A stretch of DNA of 64,000 nucleotides. It comes from Frigoribacterium sp. CG_9.8 (lineage in GTDB: Bacteria; Actinomycetota; Actinomycetes; Actinomycetales; Microbacteriaceae). This document shows, in pieces, positions 8,570 to 17,895 of this stretch. The stretch lies in NCBI RefSeq assembly GCF_015751965.1, contig NZ_JADOVH010000002.1, positions 372,001 to 436,000 on the forward strand, read 5' to 3'. The notes under the pieces were generated by a model. It was given only the letters and a program-made list of their open reading frames with translations, was not told the origin of the DNA and did not search any database. The number at the start of each line of letters is the position of its first letter. The first letter of the stretch is position 1. The position numbers and the translations under genes were made by a program.

Positions 8570-10045
8570 TCAGCGCCCGGGGAGGGTGATCGGCATGCTG
8601 GCGGTAGTGCCATATTCGCGACTGCGGCGAGGGATGAAGAACGCCACGATCATTCCGCTGAGGGCAACCGCACTGCCAATGGTGAAGATGATGCCGAAGG
8701 CTTCGCTGGTCGGGATCGCGATGCCGCCGGCGATGACCAGATGGGAGGAGATGATGAGGCCGACCACGGTCGCTGCAATCGTCGATCCGAGCGTGCGCAT
8801 CACGGAATTAAGACCGTTTGCCGCGGCCGTCTCGGTGGGTGGCACCGCTCGCATGATGAGCGTCGGCATTGCGGAATAGGCGAAACCCACCCCGAGGCCG
8901 ACAATTGCGGAGACGAGAACGACATGCCAGATCGCGCTGTGCAGCCAGATCGCGATCGCGAATGCACCGGTGATGATCACGCTGCCGAGGATGAGACTGG
9001 TGCGAGCCCCACGAGCATTCGAGAGCCGCGCTGCCACCGGTGACATTATGAACATGACGAGGCCGAGGGGCATCATGCACAAACTGGAGACGATCAGGGT
9101 CTGCCCGAGCCCGACCCCGGTGCTGGTCGGCGCCTCGAGCAGCACCGGGAGGGCCGCGGTGGTGATGAAGAAGGCGAAGCCGACAGAGATCGAGGCGAGG
9201 TTGGTGAGGAGCACTGGTCGTCGAGCTGCCACTCGGAGGTCCACGAGCGCATCGGTGGTCCGAAGTTCGATGAACCCCCAGATCACCAGCACCGCGACGC
9301 CACCGATCAGCAGGCCGAGCGTCACCGGGCTGGTCCATCCCCACTCGCCTCCCTTCGAAATGGCGAGCAGGATACCGACAAGGCCGATGCCGAAACCGAT
9401 CGCACCGATGAAGTCGAACTGTCCGCCAGCGCGGAGCGTCGACACCGGCACGATCGAGGCGACGAGCATGATGGCGACGATCGCGAGGCCGGTCGCCAGC
9501 CAGAACAGGTAGTGGTAGTCGAAGTTCTGGGCAATCAGGGCGGCGACCGGGAGCCCGACCGCCCCACCGACGCCGAGGGTTGCACTCACCAGGGCGACGG
9601 CGGCGCCGAGATTGCGCGGATGGATCACGTCCCTGAGGATGCTGATGCCCAGTGCGATCACCCCGAGCCCCACCCCCTGGAACACCCGGCCGACGATCAT
9701 CGGAATGAGCGTGTTGGACAGCGCAGAGAAAATAGACCCGCTAGCCATGAGCATCAGCAGCACCATTACGACGCGGCGCTTGCCGTACATGTCGCCGAGG
9801 CGGCCGCTGATCGGGATGGAGATCGCGGCGGCGAGCAGCGTGGATGTCAGAACCCAGGTCGCGTCCGCCGTGTTCGTGTTCAGGAGGTCAGGCAGCCTCG
9901 GGATGATCGGCGTCACGAGCGTCTGCATGAACGCAGCGATGAGCCCGGTGAGAGCCAGGGTGGTGATGATCGCGCGATCGCCCGGTCGTCTCGTCAGACG
10001 GGCACGTTCGGCGGCGTCACGAGCGGCGTCTGCGGATGGAGGCAT
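8570..10045 (-). CDS. MFS transporter, DHA2 (14-TM) drug exporter type
   Basis: 491 residues, almost entirely hydrophobic helices after a basic N terminus (RLTRRPGDR). Conserved MFS motif A is present as GRLGDMYGKRR after the second helix, and motif C-like glycines occur in helix 5 (ATLGVGGAVGLPVAALIAQN). Length and about 14 predicted segments fit proton-coupled DHA2 multidrug exporters. Start ATG 10045; a 15-bp tandem array begins 12 nt upstream and may occupy the leader. It heads a two-gene unit with the PLP aminotransferase; substrate unknown. Confidence 0.85.
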   Translation of the reverse strand: MPPSADAARDAAERARLTRRPGDRAIITTLALTGLIAAFMQTLVTPIIPRLPDLLNTNTADATWVLTSTLLAAAISIPISGRLGDMYGKRRVVMVLLMLMASGSIFSALSNTLIPMIVGRVFQGVGLGVIALGISILRDVIHPRNLGAAVALVSATLGVGGAVGLPVAALIAQNFDYHYLFWLATGLAIVAIMLVASIVPVSTLRAGGQFDFIGAIGFGIGLVGILLAISKGGEWGWTSPVTLGLLIGGVAVLVIWGFIELRTTDALVDLRVAARRPVLLTNLASISVGFAFFITTAALPVLLEAPTSTGVGLGQTLIVSSLCMMPLGLVMFIMSPVAARLSNARGARTSLILGSVIITGAFAIAIWLHSAIWHVVLVSAIVGLGVGFAYSAMPTLIMRAVPPTETAAANGLNSVMRTLGSTIAATVVGLIISSHLVIAGGIAIPTSEAFGIIFTIGSAVALSGMIVAFFIPRRSREYGTTASMPITLPGR

Positions 10046-10057
10046 CGGTTTACTCTA

Positions 10058-10137
10058 GGCCTGCTCACGAAGGGCCTGCTCACGAAGGGCCTGCTCGTGA
10101 AGGGCCTGCTCGTGAAGGGCCTGCGCGCGTGAAGGCC
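10058..10137. repeat. 15-bp tandem repeat x4 plus partial
   Basis: Units GGCCTGCTCACGAAG and GGCCTGCTCGTGAAG, four perfect-period copies then a decayed fifth. It lies just upstream of the MFS start and within the divergent promoter region shared with the aspartase gene. Confidence 0.95.
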
Positions 10138-10302
10138 TGGTCGTGAGAGCAGGAGCGTCCGGAGCATCCGGGCTCTCCCTCGCTAAGCTTGCCTCGGCGG
10201 TAAACCACAATCGATCCGCCGACGCGACATCCGGCACCGGGCTGGACCGCGGGCCGCATCGCACAACGATGTGGTGATAACCCACGAGGCAATGGAGCCA
10301 CA

Positions 10303-11868
10303 GTGAACGCAGGGAATGTGTTGAGCGACCAATTCATCGAACAGGGAGCCGAGCGAATGAGACGGGATGACTCGGTGGCCGACCTCCCCACTATCCCGGG
10401 AATGGTCGGACCGGAGGGCACGCGAATCCGCACTCGTATCGAGAGCGATTCTCTCGGGAGCGTCGAGATTCCTGCGGATGCCTACTGGGGCATCCACACG
10501 GCACGGGCACTCGAGAACTTCCCGATTACCCGCCGACCGATTTCGGTCTATCGCGACCTGATCCGCGCTCTCGCCCAGGTCAAGCAGGCTGCCGCACGAG
10601 CCAACAAGGAAATCGGCGTGCTCAGTGCCGACAAGGCCGACCTGATCGACCGGGTCTGCCAGGAGATCGTTGGCGGTGCGCTGCATGATGAGTTCGCTGT
10701 CGGGGTGATTCAGGGTGGTGCGGGAACCTCAACCAACATGAACACCAACGAGGTGATCGCCAACCGCGCGCTCGAGATCCTCGGCTACGAGTTGGGCGAC
10801 TACACACACTTTCATCCGATCGACGATGTTAACCGCAGCCAGTCGACCAACGATGTCTACCCGACCGCGATCAAGCTCGCGATGGTGTTCGGTGTGAAGC
10901 GCCTGCTCGAGGAGCACCGGCTGCTGACCGCATCCTTCGCTCGCAAGGGCGTCGAGTTCGCCGGCGTGCTCAAGGTCGGACGCACCCAGATGCAGGATGC
11001 CGTACCCATGACGCTCGGCCAGGAGTTCACTGGTTTTGCCCACACCCTCAGCGAAGACTACGACCGGCTGGGCGAGATCATTCCGTGGCTCAACGAGATC
11101 AATATGGGAGCCACGGCGATCGGCACCGGCATCACCGCCGACCCCCGCTACGCCGCCGCGGTCTGTCGCCATCTCGTGGCGATCACTGGAATACACATGG
11201 AAACTGCCGAGGATCTGATTGAGGCCACCTCCGATGCCGGCATCTTCATGACCCTGAGCGGCACGCTCAAGCGCGCTGCGGTCAAGCTCTCGAAGATCTG
11301 CAACGACCTCCGGCTGCTCTCCAGCGGTCCACAGGCCGGTTTTGGCGAGATCAACCTCCCGCCGCGCCAAGCCGGATCGTCCATAATGCCAGGCAAGGTC
11401 AACCCGGTGATCCCGGAGGTGGTCAACCAGGTTGCCTTCAGCGTGATCGGAGCGGATGCCACGGTCACCGCGGCAGCGGAGGGCGGCCAGCTGCAGCTCA
11501 ATGCCTTCGAACCGGTGATCGCCCACAGCATCCTGCAGTCTTTGGCCTGGATGACGAACGCCTGCTACACGCTTCGGGTGAACTGCGTCGACGGCATCAG
11601 CGCCAACATCTCGCGGCTTGCCGCCCAGGTGGAGTCGTCGGTTGGCGTTGTTACCGCGCTCACGCCGTACATCGGCTACGCGGCATCCGCCTCTCTCGCC
11701 CACACCGCGCTCACCACCAACGCCTCGATTGCGGAGCTTGTCGTCTCGGCAGGCCTCATGTCGGCGGATCAAGTGGCCCGCGTGCTCTCGCCTGGACGCC
11801 TGAGTGGTCTCGTTCCGATGACCGGCGTGATCACGGTGATACCGGTTCCGGCGGTCCACCACGAGTAG
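10303..11868 (+). CDS. aspA: aspartate ammonia-lyase (aspartase)
   Basis: 521 residues, start GTG 10303 with GGAG 5 nt upstream; ATG 10357 is a possible shorter start. It belongs to the fumarase/aspartase superfamily: GSSIMPGKVNP at residues 358-368 is the superfamily signature loop. The context QMQDAVPMTLGQEF favours aspartase over class II fumarase, which normally has Thr-His-Leu at the corresponding place. Reaction: L-aspartate to fumarate plus ammonia, cytosolic tetramer. About 40 N-terminal residues precede the usual TRIESDSLG start, so the true start could be internal. The gene is monocistronic, followed by a 13-bp repeat array and a convergent gene. Confidence 0.87.
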   Translation: MNAGNVLSDQFIEQGAERMRRDDSVADLPTIPGMVGPEGTRIRTRIESDSLGSVEIPADAYWGIHTARALENFPITRRPISVYRDLIRALAQVKQAAARANKEIGVLSADKADLIDRVCQEIVGGALHDEFAVGVIQGGAGTSTNMNTNEVIANRALEILGYELGDYTHFHPIDDVNRSQSTNDVYPTAIKLAMVFGVKRLLEEHRLLTASFARKGVEFAGVLKVGRTQMQDAVPMTLGQEFTGFAHTLSEDYDRLGEIIPWLNEINMGATAIGTGITADPRYAAAVCRHLVAITGIHMETAEDLIEATSDAGIFMTLSGTLKRAAVKLSKICNDLRLLSSGPQAGFGEINLPPRQAGSSIMPGKVNPVIPEVVNQVAFSVIGADATVTAAAEGGQLQLNAFEPVIAHSILQSLAWMTNACYTLRVNCVDGISANISRLAAQVESSVGVVTALTPYIGYAASASLAHTALTTNASIAELVVSAGLMSADQVARVLSPGRLSGLVPMTGVITVIPVPAVHHE

Positions 11869-11880
11869 CGCCCGCCCGCC

Positions 11881-12013
11881 GTCTGTGCCCGCCGTCTGTG
11901 CCCGCCGTCAGCGCCCTGCCGTCTCAGCCAGCCGGCTGTGCCCGCCGTGTGTGCCCGCCGACTGTGCCCACCGACTGTGCCCACCGACTCAGCCCGCCGT
12001 CAGCGCCCTGCCG
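11881..12013. repeat. 13-bp degenerate tandem repeat, about 10 copies
   Basis: Units around CTGTGCCCGCCGT/A with 13-bp spacing, with some 14-bp units. It fills the gap between the convergent aspartase and Ada-AlkA genes; the Ada-AlkA stop (12000-12002) lies inside the array. The period is not a multiple of three, consistent with its being almost wholly non-coding. Confidence 0.9.
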
Positions 12014-13547
12014 CGCCCCAGAGGTGGACCCCCGCGTAGCTGCGCCACGGTGCCCAACGCAGTGAGTGGACGGTAAGCGTGGATGCCGTTGCCGGCAATC
12101 CGAGGCGGGCGGCGCTCGCGAGCAGAACGAGATCGCTCGCGAGCAGCACGTCCGGATTGCCGAGTACACGCATGGCGAGGTAGCCGGCCGTCCACGGCCC
12201 GATTCCAGGCAGCGCGGTGAGGCGGGTGGTGAACTCGTCGGAGGGCATCCCGAGGTCGAGGCGCAGTGAGCCGTCTGCCAGCGCTCGCGCCGCCCCGAGA
12301 ATGCTTGCGATCCTGGACGCTGGACCGCGTAAGAATTCGGCGCCGTGTTCTGCGATCTCCACCGCCGTAGGAAACAGCCCGGGCGTCGCCGAGAGCTCCC
12401 CGCAGAGCCGTCCAAGCACAGTGCGGGCAGAGGCAACGGAGATCTGCTGCCCGATCATGGTGCGAAAGAGCGTCTCGGCAGCGTCGAGACTTCCGGGTAT
12501 TCGCAGCCCGGGGCGCTCTCTGTTCAGCTGGGCCAGGACAGGGTCGGCAATGAGGGATTCGTCGATCGCGGCGGAGTCGGCATCGAGGTCAAGCAGTCGC
12601 CGCACCCGCGAAACCAGGGTCGACAGGTCAGCGATATTTTCGAGGCCCGCCGTGCACAGCACGGCATCTGCACCATCGAGTCGGATTTCGATGTGGCCGA
12701 TCCCGCGGGGAAGCCGCAGGAAGCGCGCGAAGGATCGCGCATCCGCCGTCTCGACACCGGCGATGGCATGCGCCGCAAAAAATGCCAGGAGTCCCGCTCC
12801 ATCGAATGGTCCCCTGGTTGGCAGTCGCAGCGAGATCTGCGCGACGCTCCCGTCGGTGCCAGGCGGCTGGGTCGTCGCGAGCGTGCCAAGCGGCGGGGTG
12901 ATCGCGAGCGTGCCGGGCGGCGGGGTGGTCGCGAGCGTGTCGGGCGGTGGGGTGATCGGGGGTGCACCGAGTCGCAGTGCGGTCGGAGTGAGTTCGTACA
13001 CCGCCTGCACTGTCTCATTGAACTGCCGGACACTCGAGAAGCCGGCTGCGAAGGCCACGTCTGCGATCGGCAGGTCCGTGCTCACCAACAGGGTGCGGGC
13101 GGTCTGTGCGCGATGGGCGCGTGCGAGGGCGAGCGGCCCGGCTCCCAGCTCGTTCACGAGCACACGACCGAGATGGCGCGGTGTGTAGCCGAGTCGGTGG
13201 GCCAGCCCGGACACGCCGTCTCGGTTCACAACGCCGTCGGCGATCAGGCGCATCGCCCGGCAGGCGACGTCGTCACGGATATTCCACTCCGGTGACTCGG
13301 GAACCGCGTCAGGGAGGCACCGCTTGCAGGCGCGCAACCCCGCCTCATGGGCGGCAGCGGCTGTGCGATAGAAGCTGACATTGCCCGGCTTCGGCGTCAT
13401 TGCCGGGCAACTCGGTCGGCAGTAGATTCCCGTGGAGTGCACCCCGGCGATGAACTGTCCGTCAAAACGGGCATCCCGCGACGACATGGCACGATACCGC
13501 TCAGCGAACCGAGGGTCGGATCGGGTAATTCGCGCGGGCGTTTCCAT
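12000..13547 (-). CDS. Ada-AlkA fusion: methylphosphotriester-sensing regulator / 3-methyladenine DNA glycosylase II
   Basis: 515 residues from ATG 13547 (AGGTGA upstream); longer in-frame starts up to 13811 lack family similarity. Domain order: Ada zinc domain with Cys43, Cys47, Cys74, Cys77 (Cys43 being the expected methyl acceptor from phosphotriesters); AraC-type HTH (about 95-185); a linker of 9-residue repeats rich in TPPPGTLA; AlkA N domain; HhH-GPD glycosylase with [15 protein letters not shown] and the Asp-containing ASDL segment that should supply the catalytic Asp. Family members sense alkylation damage, activate the adaptive response and excise 3-alkyl purines. No ogt or alkB neighbour is seen; it is divergent from a ribokinase gene. 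Confidence 0.9.
   Translation of the reverse strand: METPARITRSDPRFAERYRAMSSRDARFDGQFIAGVHSTGIYCRPSCPAMTPKPGNVSFYRTAAAAHEAGLRACKRCLPDAVPESPEWNIRDDVACRAMRLIADGVVNRDGVSGLAHRLGYTPRHLGRVLVNELGAGPLALARAHRAQTARTLLVSTDLPIADVAFAAGFSSVRQFNETVQAVYELTPTALRLGAPPITPPPDTLATTPPPGTLAITPPLGTLATTQPPGTDGSVAQISLRLPTRGPFDGAGLLAFFAAHAIAGVETADARSFARFLRLPRGIGHIEIRLDGADAVLCTAGLENIADLSTLVSRVRRLLDLDADSAAIDESLIADPVLAQLNRERPGLRIPGSLDAAETLFRTMIGQQISVASARTVLGRLCGELSATPGLFPTAVEIAEHGAEFLRGPASRIASILGAARALADGSLRLDLGMPSDEFTTRLTALPGIGPWTAGYLAMRVLGNPDVLLASDLVLLASAARLGLPATASTLTVHSLRWAPWRSYAGVHLWGAAGR
12862..12963. repeat. 27-bp in-frame repeat in Ada-AlkA linker
   Basis: About four copies of a 27-bp unit encoding nonapeptides of the form TPPPGTLAT between the AraC-like and AlkA domains. 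The linker is low complexity and Pro/Thr-rich. Confidence 0.85.
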
Positions 13548-13662
13548 ACTCACCTGACAACCCTCGCATCGCCCCCGGACCTCGGCTAGCGAAAATCGGA
13601 CATCGCTTGAAACGTCTACGCTGGGAAAATGAGTGGGCTGGGCAAATGAATGGCAGTGTTTC

Positions 13663-14661
13663 ATGAACGAGTCGACGGTCGCCCGAAGCGGTGTCACGAT
13701 CCTCGGCAGTGCGAATCTCGACATCGTATTCACCGTCGATCGCATTCCGTCTCCGGGGGAGACCCTTCTTGCCGAGTCGGCGAAGCGGTATCCGGGCGGT
13801 AAGGGGCTCAATCAGGCGGTCGCGGCGGCGCGTGCCGGGGCATCCACATGCTTCATCGGTGCGCTCGGCTCTGATGACGCGGGCGATCTGCTCGCGGCCA
13901 CCATGGCAGATGCGGCAATCGACAGCAGCCGGGTACGGCGTGAAACCGCCCCGACCGGGCAGGCCTTCATCGTGGTGGATCGCTCCGGGGAGAACACGAT
14001 CATCGTGGCCTCGGGCGCCAACTCCCTCGTCACTACGCTCGCACCGGCGGATGCAGAGGTACTGTCGGGCAGCGGGGTGCTGCTCATGCAGCTTGAGCTT
14101 CCCTTCGCAGTGGTCGCCGAGGCTGCAGCGACCGCACGGGCCTTCGGTTGTGTGGTGATGCTCAATGCTGCACCCGCCCGCACTCTCGAAGATTCGCTTC
14201 TCGCGCAACTCGACGTGCTCATTGTCAATGAGCACGAGGCGTGCCTGGTCGGGGAATCCGACGACCTGACCAAAGCGTCCGCTGCGCTCGCAGCGCGCGT
14301 GCCACGGCTGATCGTCACTCTCGGTTCGGCGGGCTCTGCGCTCTACGAGAATGGCCTGGAGATCGCACGAATCGCGGCTCCGCAAGTCACGGCCGTCGAT
14401 GCGACCGGCGCAGGCGACACCTTCTGCGGGGCATTCGCGGCCGCCTTTGCTGAGGGACAGGGGTTCGAACCGGCAGCCCGATTCGCAACGGCTGCCGCTG
14501 CGCTTTCGGTGCAGGTGATCGGGGCTGTGCCGTCCGTGCCGATGCGGGGCCGGATTGATGCCGCGCTGTGTGATGCAGCGCTGTGTGATGCAGCGCTGTC
14601 TGATGCCGCGCTGTGTGATGCAGCGCTGTGTGATGCCCAACACGCGCGGCGCATGCCGTGA
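13663..14661 (+). CDS. rbsK: ribokinase / PfkB-family sugar kinase
   Basis: 332 residues from ATG 13663; an in-frame GTG at 13633 is an alternative and neither has a strong ribosome site. PfkB signatures are clear: [20 protein letters not shown] at the start, [15 protein letters not shown] (substrate site), and [13 protein letters not shown] with the catalytic Asp near the C terminus. Overall similarity is to ribokinase (D-ribose to ribose 5-phosphate). The C terminus is extended by five DAALC-type pentapeptides encoded by a 15-bp array, beyond the usual end of about 300 residues. The stop overlaps the next gene start (GTGA), so the FAD-linked oxidase is translationally coupled. No ribose ABC transporter nearby. 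Confidence 0.85.
   Translation: MNESTVARSGVTILGSANLDIVFTVDRIPSPGETLLAESAKRYPGGKGLNQAVAAARAGASTCFIGALGSDDAGDLLAATMADAAIDSSRVRRETAPTGQAFIVVDRSGENTIIVASGANSLVTTLAPADAEVLSGSGVLLMQLELPFAVVAEAAATARAFGCVVMLNAAPARTLEDSLLAQLDVLIVNEHEACLVGESDDLTKASAALAARVPRLIVTLGSAGSALYENGLEIARIAAPQVTAVDATGAGDTFCGAFAAAFAEGQGFEPAARFATAAAALSVQVIGAVPSVPMRGRIDAALCDAALCDAALSDAALCDAALCDAQHARRMP
14557..14631. repeat. 15-bp tandem repeat x5, in frame
   Basis: Five units of GATGCAGCGCTGTGT type adding (DAALC/S)5 to the ribokinase C terminus, a few codons before the stop. Confidence 0.95.
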
Positions 14662-16019
14662 CCTTTCTCGATGAACTTCATGCGGCTCTCGGTGCGGCCA
14701 TGTCGACCGATGCCACCGTGCTCAGCACCCTCACTGCCGATAAATCGGGCCATGATTCCCACAGCATTCCACTCGCCCTGGTGACCGCGCGATCCATTGA
14801 TGATGTGCAGGCTACCCTGCGTCTCGCGACGCAATTCGGCGTGGGAGTCGTGCCGCGCGGGGCGGGAACCGGACTCGCCGGCGGCGCGATCGCGAGTGCC
14901 GGCCAGATCGTGCTGTCCACCCTCGCGATGAACCGCATCCTCGAGATTTCCGCAGCCGATGAGCTCGCCGTCGTCGAGCCTGGCATTCTCAACGGCGAAC
15001 TCAACGCCGTGCTTGCCGGCCACGGGTTGTGGTTCACGCCAGATCCGGCGAGCTGGGCGATCTCTACTGTCGGCGGCAACATTGCCACGAATGCGGGCGG
15101 ACTGCTCTGCGCGAAGTATGGCGTCACCAGGGAGTCGGTTCTCGCACTCAAGGTGGTGCTCGCCGATGGGCGGCTGCTCAGCCTCGGACACCGCAGTGTC
15201 AAGGGAGTTACCGGGCTTGATCTCACGGCCCTGATGATCGGCTCCGAGGGCACTCTTGGGGTGATTGTCGAAGCGACTGTGCGACTGCGACCGGTGCCGA
15301 GCGCACCGGTTGCGACCGTCGGCGCGTGGTTTGATGATGTGCTGACTGCCGCAGCCGCGTGCGCCGCGATCACTGCCGCCGGCATCCGGCCCGCCGCCCT
15401 CGAACTGATGGATGCTGCGGCCCTCGCCGCGATCGACGCCTACCTTGGAGAGCATCTCTCCGAGCGCGGAAACACCTTCCTACTGCTGCAGACAGATGGT
15501 GCGGCGAGCGCCGGCGAGGCCACCGCCGCGCTCACGATCATCCGCTCTGCCGGTGGGGATGCAGAGCTCACAGCGGATCCGGCCGAGGGAGAGCGGCTGT
15601 TTTCAATCCGCCGTGCATTCCACCCCGCCCTCGAAGCTCAGGGGACCGTGCTCATCGAGGACGTCGCGGTGCCGCGCAGCGCGTTACCCCAGATCTTTGC
15701 CGAGATCGCCCGCATCGGCGAACGGTATGGCATCAGCATCCCGACCGTTGCGCATGCGGGCGACGGCAACCTGCATCCGAATTTCGTCTACATGCCGGAG
15801 GCCGACGGATCGGTGCCCCCCACGATCTGGACCGCTGCCGGTGAGCTCTTCGCCGCTGCGATCCGCCTCGGAGGAACGCTCACCGGCGAACACGGTGTCG
15901 GCCTGCTCAAGCGAGCCTGGTTGCGGGATGAACTTGGCGATGACCAGTTCGAGTTGCAACGCCAGGTGAAGGCCGTCTTCGATCCGCTCGGCCTGATGAA
16001 CCCGGGCAAGGTCTATTAG
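14658..16019 (+). CDS. FAD-linked oxidase, GlcD/D-lactate dehydrogenase type
   Basis: 453 residues starting at GTG 14658 overlapping the ribokinase stop. FAD-binding PCMH domain with PRGAGTGLAGGAI and SVKGVTGLDLTALMIGSEGT; C-terminal FAD-oxidase domain with HAGDGNLHPNF (metal and substrate site) and GEHGVGLLK. The family oxidises 2-hydroxy acids (glycolate, D-lactate, D-2-hydroxyglutarate). There are no GlcE/GlcF companions, so a single-subunit 2-hydroxyacid dehydrogenase is more likely than the three-subunit glycolate oxidase. Exact substrate is not determinable. Confidence 0.87.
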   Translation: MTFLDELHAALGAAMSTDATVLSTLTADKSGHDSHSIPLALVTARSIDDVQATLRLATQFGVGVVPRGAGTGLAGGAIASAGQIVLSTLAMNRILEISAADELAVVEPGILNGELNAVLAGHGLWFTPDPASWAISTVGGNIATNAGGLLCAKYGVTRESVLALKVVLADGRLLSLGHRSVKGVTGLDLTALMIGSEGTLGVIVEATVRLRPVPSAPVATVGAWFDDVLTAAAACAAITAAGIRPAALELMDAAALAAIDAYLGEHLSERGNTFLLLQTDGAASAGEATAALTIIRSAGGDAELTADPAEGERLFSIRRAFHPALEAQGTVLIEDVAVPRSALPQIFAEIARIGERYGISIPTVAHAGDGNLHPNFVYMPEADGSVPPTIWTAAGELFAAAIRLGGTLTGEHGVGLLKRAWLRDELGDDQFELQRQVKAVFDPLGLMNPGKVY

Positions 16020-16087
16020 AGGCGCTTCTGTGATCTTCTGCGCCAATGCTCCCGGCAGAGTCACCCGTGGTCTCCTAGGCTGAAGCC

Positions 16088-16480
16088 ATGGATTTTCTGC
16101 CGCTCACGCGCACCGACGACCTCGGCTGGCATTCGCTACGCGACGAGATCGCACCGTGGATCGGGGAACGAGCCGTCACGCTGTTTTCGTACGCCATCTC
16201 CCATGAGTACGGGTCAGCGGTAACGACCCGGTATTTCCGCGAGATCCTTAACTCCGCAGGGGATGACCCCGATCATCCCCAGGTCACCGAGACGGAGCAG
16301 CTCATCATCGATTGGGGGCGGCTCATCGTGCGCAGCCCGCGGGATATCCCCGACGCCTTCTACACCCGGCTCGAGGCCGCATTCACCCCGGAGCGGCGAC
16401 TCGCTCTGCTGTCATTCGCCGCGCGGGTGGTGGCAATCAACCTGGTCAACACTGTCGGTCGCATTCCCGCGGATGGCTGA
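16088..16480 (+). CDS. small alpha-helical protein, possibly AhpD/CMD-like
   Basis: 130 residues beginning MDFLPLTRTDDLG. The helical pattern and the end FAARVVAINLVNTVGRIP recall carboxymuconolactone decarboxylase/AhpD-fold proteins, but there is no CxxC and in fact no cysteine, so peroxidase chemistry is not expected. The stop overlaps the next start by 8 bp (16473-16480), implying translational coupling with the PrsW gene. Function unknown; the fold suggestion is by eye only. Confidence 0.6.
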   Translation: MDFLPLTRTDDLGWHSLRDEIAPWIGERAVTLFSYAISHEYGSAVTTRYFREILNSAGDDPDHPQVTETEQLIIDWGRLIVRSPRDIPDAFYTRLEAAFTPERRLALLSFAARVVAINLVNTVGRIPADG

Positions 16481-17759
16481 CCCGCGGAACACCGACCCGC
16501 GGATGACTGAACCGCGGAACACCGGCCCGCGGAACACTGACCCGCGGAACACTGACCCGCGGGCGCGCGCACAGCCCGGCCCGCTGCCGATCGCAAACTC
16601 CGCGCATCCGGTGTCGGACCAGCTCGGCCAGGTGCGGATCACCCGTCTGATTCATCGCAGTGTCACCACCATTGTGCTTGCGTGCCTCGGCTTCATCGTG
16701 ATCACAATCGCGATTCTGCTTGTGGCGTGGTATCTGCTGGTCGCGCTCGGCCCGTCTGCGCTGCTCGTGGCACTGGCACTCGCGGCTATCCCACTGGGTG
16801 GAGTTTTGCTGTTCATCCGCTGGATCGATCGCTGGGAGCCCGAACCACGCGTGGCACTGCTCTTTGCGCTGCTGTGGGGGGCAGGTGCGTCCGTGCTCAT
16901 TGCCCTCATTTTCTCCGGGGTAACGCAGCATTACGCGGCGCTCGCCGGGCTCACCGGATCGGGGGTCGCCTCTCTGTTCGAAACGGTGGTGCAGGCCCCG
17001 ATCGTCGAGGAGTCAGCGAAGGGCTTCGGAATACTGCTGATCCTCTGGGTGATGCGCCGCACCTTTGACGGTCCGGTCGACGGGGTCGTCTATGCGTCGA
17101 CGGTTGCCATCGGGTTCGCCTTCACCGAAAACATCCAATACTTCGGCCTCGCTATTAACGCGGGCAGTGGAGTGGGCGGTGATGTCGCCCAGACCTTTCT
17201 TCTTCGCGCCATCCTCTCGCCCTTCGCGCACGTGATGTTCACCGCCTGCACCGGACTCTTCCTCGGTCTTGCTGCCCGACGCACCGGTCGCCTCGGCGCA
17301 ATCGGATACTTCGTTCTCGGACTCATACCTGCGGTGCTGCTCCACGCTTTGTGGAACAGTGCGAGCTACTGGGCGACCGATTGGTTTCGTTATTACTTCA
17401 TGGTGCAGGTGCCGCTGTTCGCGCTTGCTTTCGTGGGCATTACCCGCCTTCGCCGTCATGAACAGCGACTCACTCATTCCCGGCTCTCGGAATATGCGGC
17501 AGTCGGCTGGTTCTCCTGGACCGAAGTCAACGTGCTGTCAACCGCTGCTGGACGCCGGCGCGCAATCGGCTGGGCGGTGAGTAACGGATTCGGCCAGCCC
17601 TACCGTGCGTTTGTGCGGGATGCCACGCGGCTCGCGTTCGCCCGGGAGCGGCTGGTCAACGGCCGCGATGGAATCGGAGCCAGGTTCGACCAGGACATCA
17701 TGCTCGCGGCAATAGTTAATGACCGTCGTTCCCTGGTCGGCCTGCCACCGCTGCCCTGA
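16473..17759 (+). CDS. PrsW-family intramembrane metalloprotease
   Basis: 428 residues from ATG 16473, within the end of the preceding gene. The first 30 residues are DPRNT-type pentapeptide repeats. Then multiple membrane helices with PrsW signatures: IRWIDRWEPEP near the second helix, the EESAK motif (EExxK), FAFTENIQYF (FxxxE) and later His residues (HVMFT, LHALWN) expected to bind zinc. PrsW/RsiW-type glutamic or metallo-dependent proteases cleave membrane proteins such as anti-sigma factors; the substrate here is unknown and no sigma/anti-sigma pair is adjacent. A C-terminal cytosolic tail of about 110 residues is present. Confidence 0.85.
   Translation: MADPRNTDPRMTEPRNTGPRNTDPRNTDPRARAQPGPLPIANSAHPVSDQLGQVRITRLIHRSVTTIVLACLGFIVITIAILLVAWYLLVALGPSALLVALALAAIPLGGVLLFIRWIDRWEPEPRVALLFALLWGAGASVLIALIFSGVTQHYAALAGLTGSGVASLFETVVQAPIVEESAKGFGILLILWVMRRTFDGPVDGVVYASTVAIGFAFTENIQYFGLAINAGSGVGGDVAQTFLLRAILSPFAHVMFTACTGLFLGLAARRTGRLGAIGYFVLGLIPAVLLHALWNSASYWATDWFRYYFMVQVPLFALAFVGITRLRRHEQRLTHSRLSEYAAVGWFSWTEVNVLSTAAGRRRAIGWAVSNGFGQPYRAFVRDATRLAFARERLVNGRDGIGARFDQDIMLAAIVNDRRSLVGLPPLP
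16479..16568. repeat. 15-bp tandem repeat x5-6, in frame
   Basis: Units GACCCGCGGAACACC encoding DPRNT at the N terminus of the PrsW-like protein. The array starts at the stop codon of the previous gene (TGA 16478-16480), so its first unit includes that stop. Confidence 0.95.
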
Positions 17760-17764
17760 GGTCA

Positions 17765-17807
17765 CGGGCTGCTGCGCCGGGCTGCTGCGCCGGGCTCGCT
17801 GCGCCGG
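17765..17807. repeat. 13-14-bp tandem repeat x3
   Basis: Three copies of GGGCTGCTGCGCC (one with an extra base) immediately after the PrsW gene stop. Confidence 0.85.
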
Positions 17808-17895
17808 GCTTCACACGGTCCCGGCAAGTTGGCAGCCTGATGACGCGTAAACTTGGGTGCCGGAATTCCGGACGGTGTTCGAGGGAAATAAGCCA

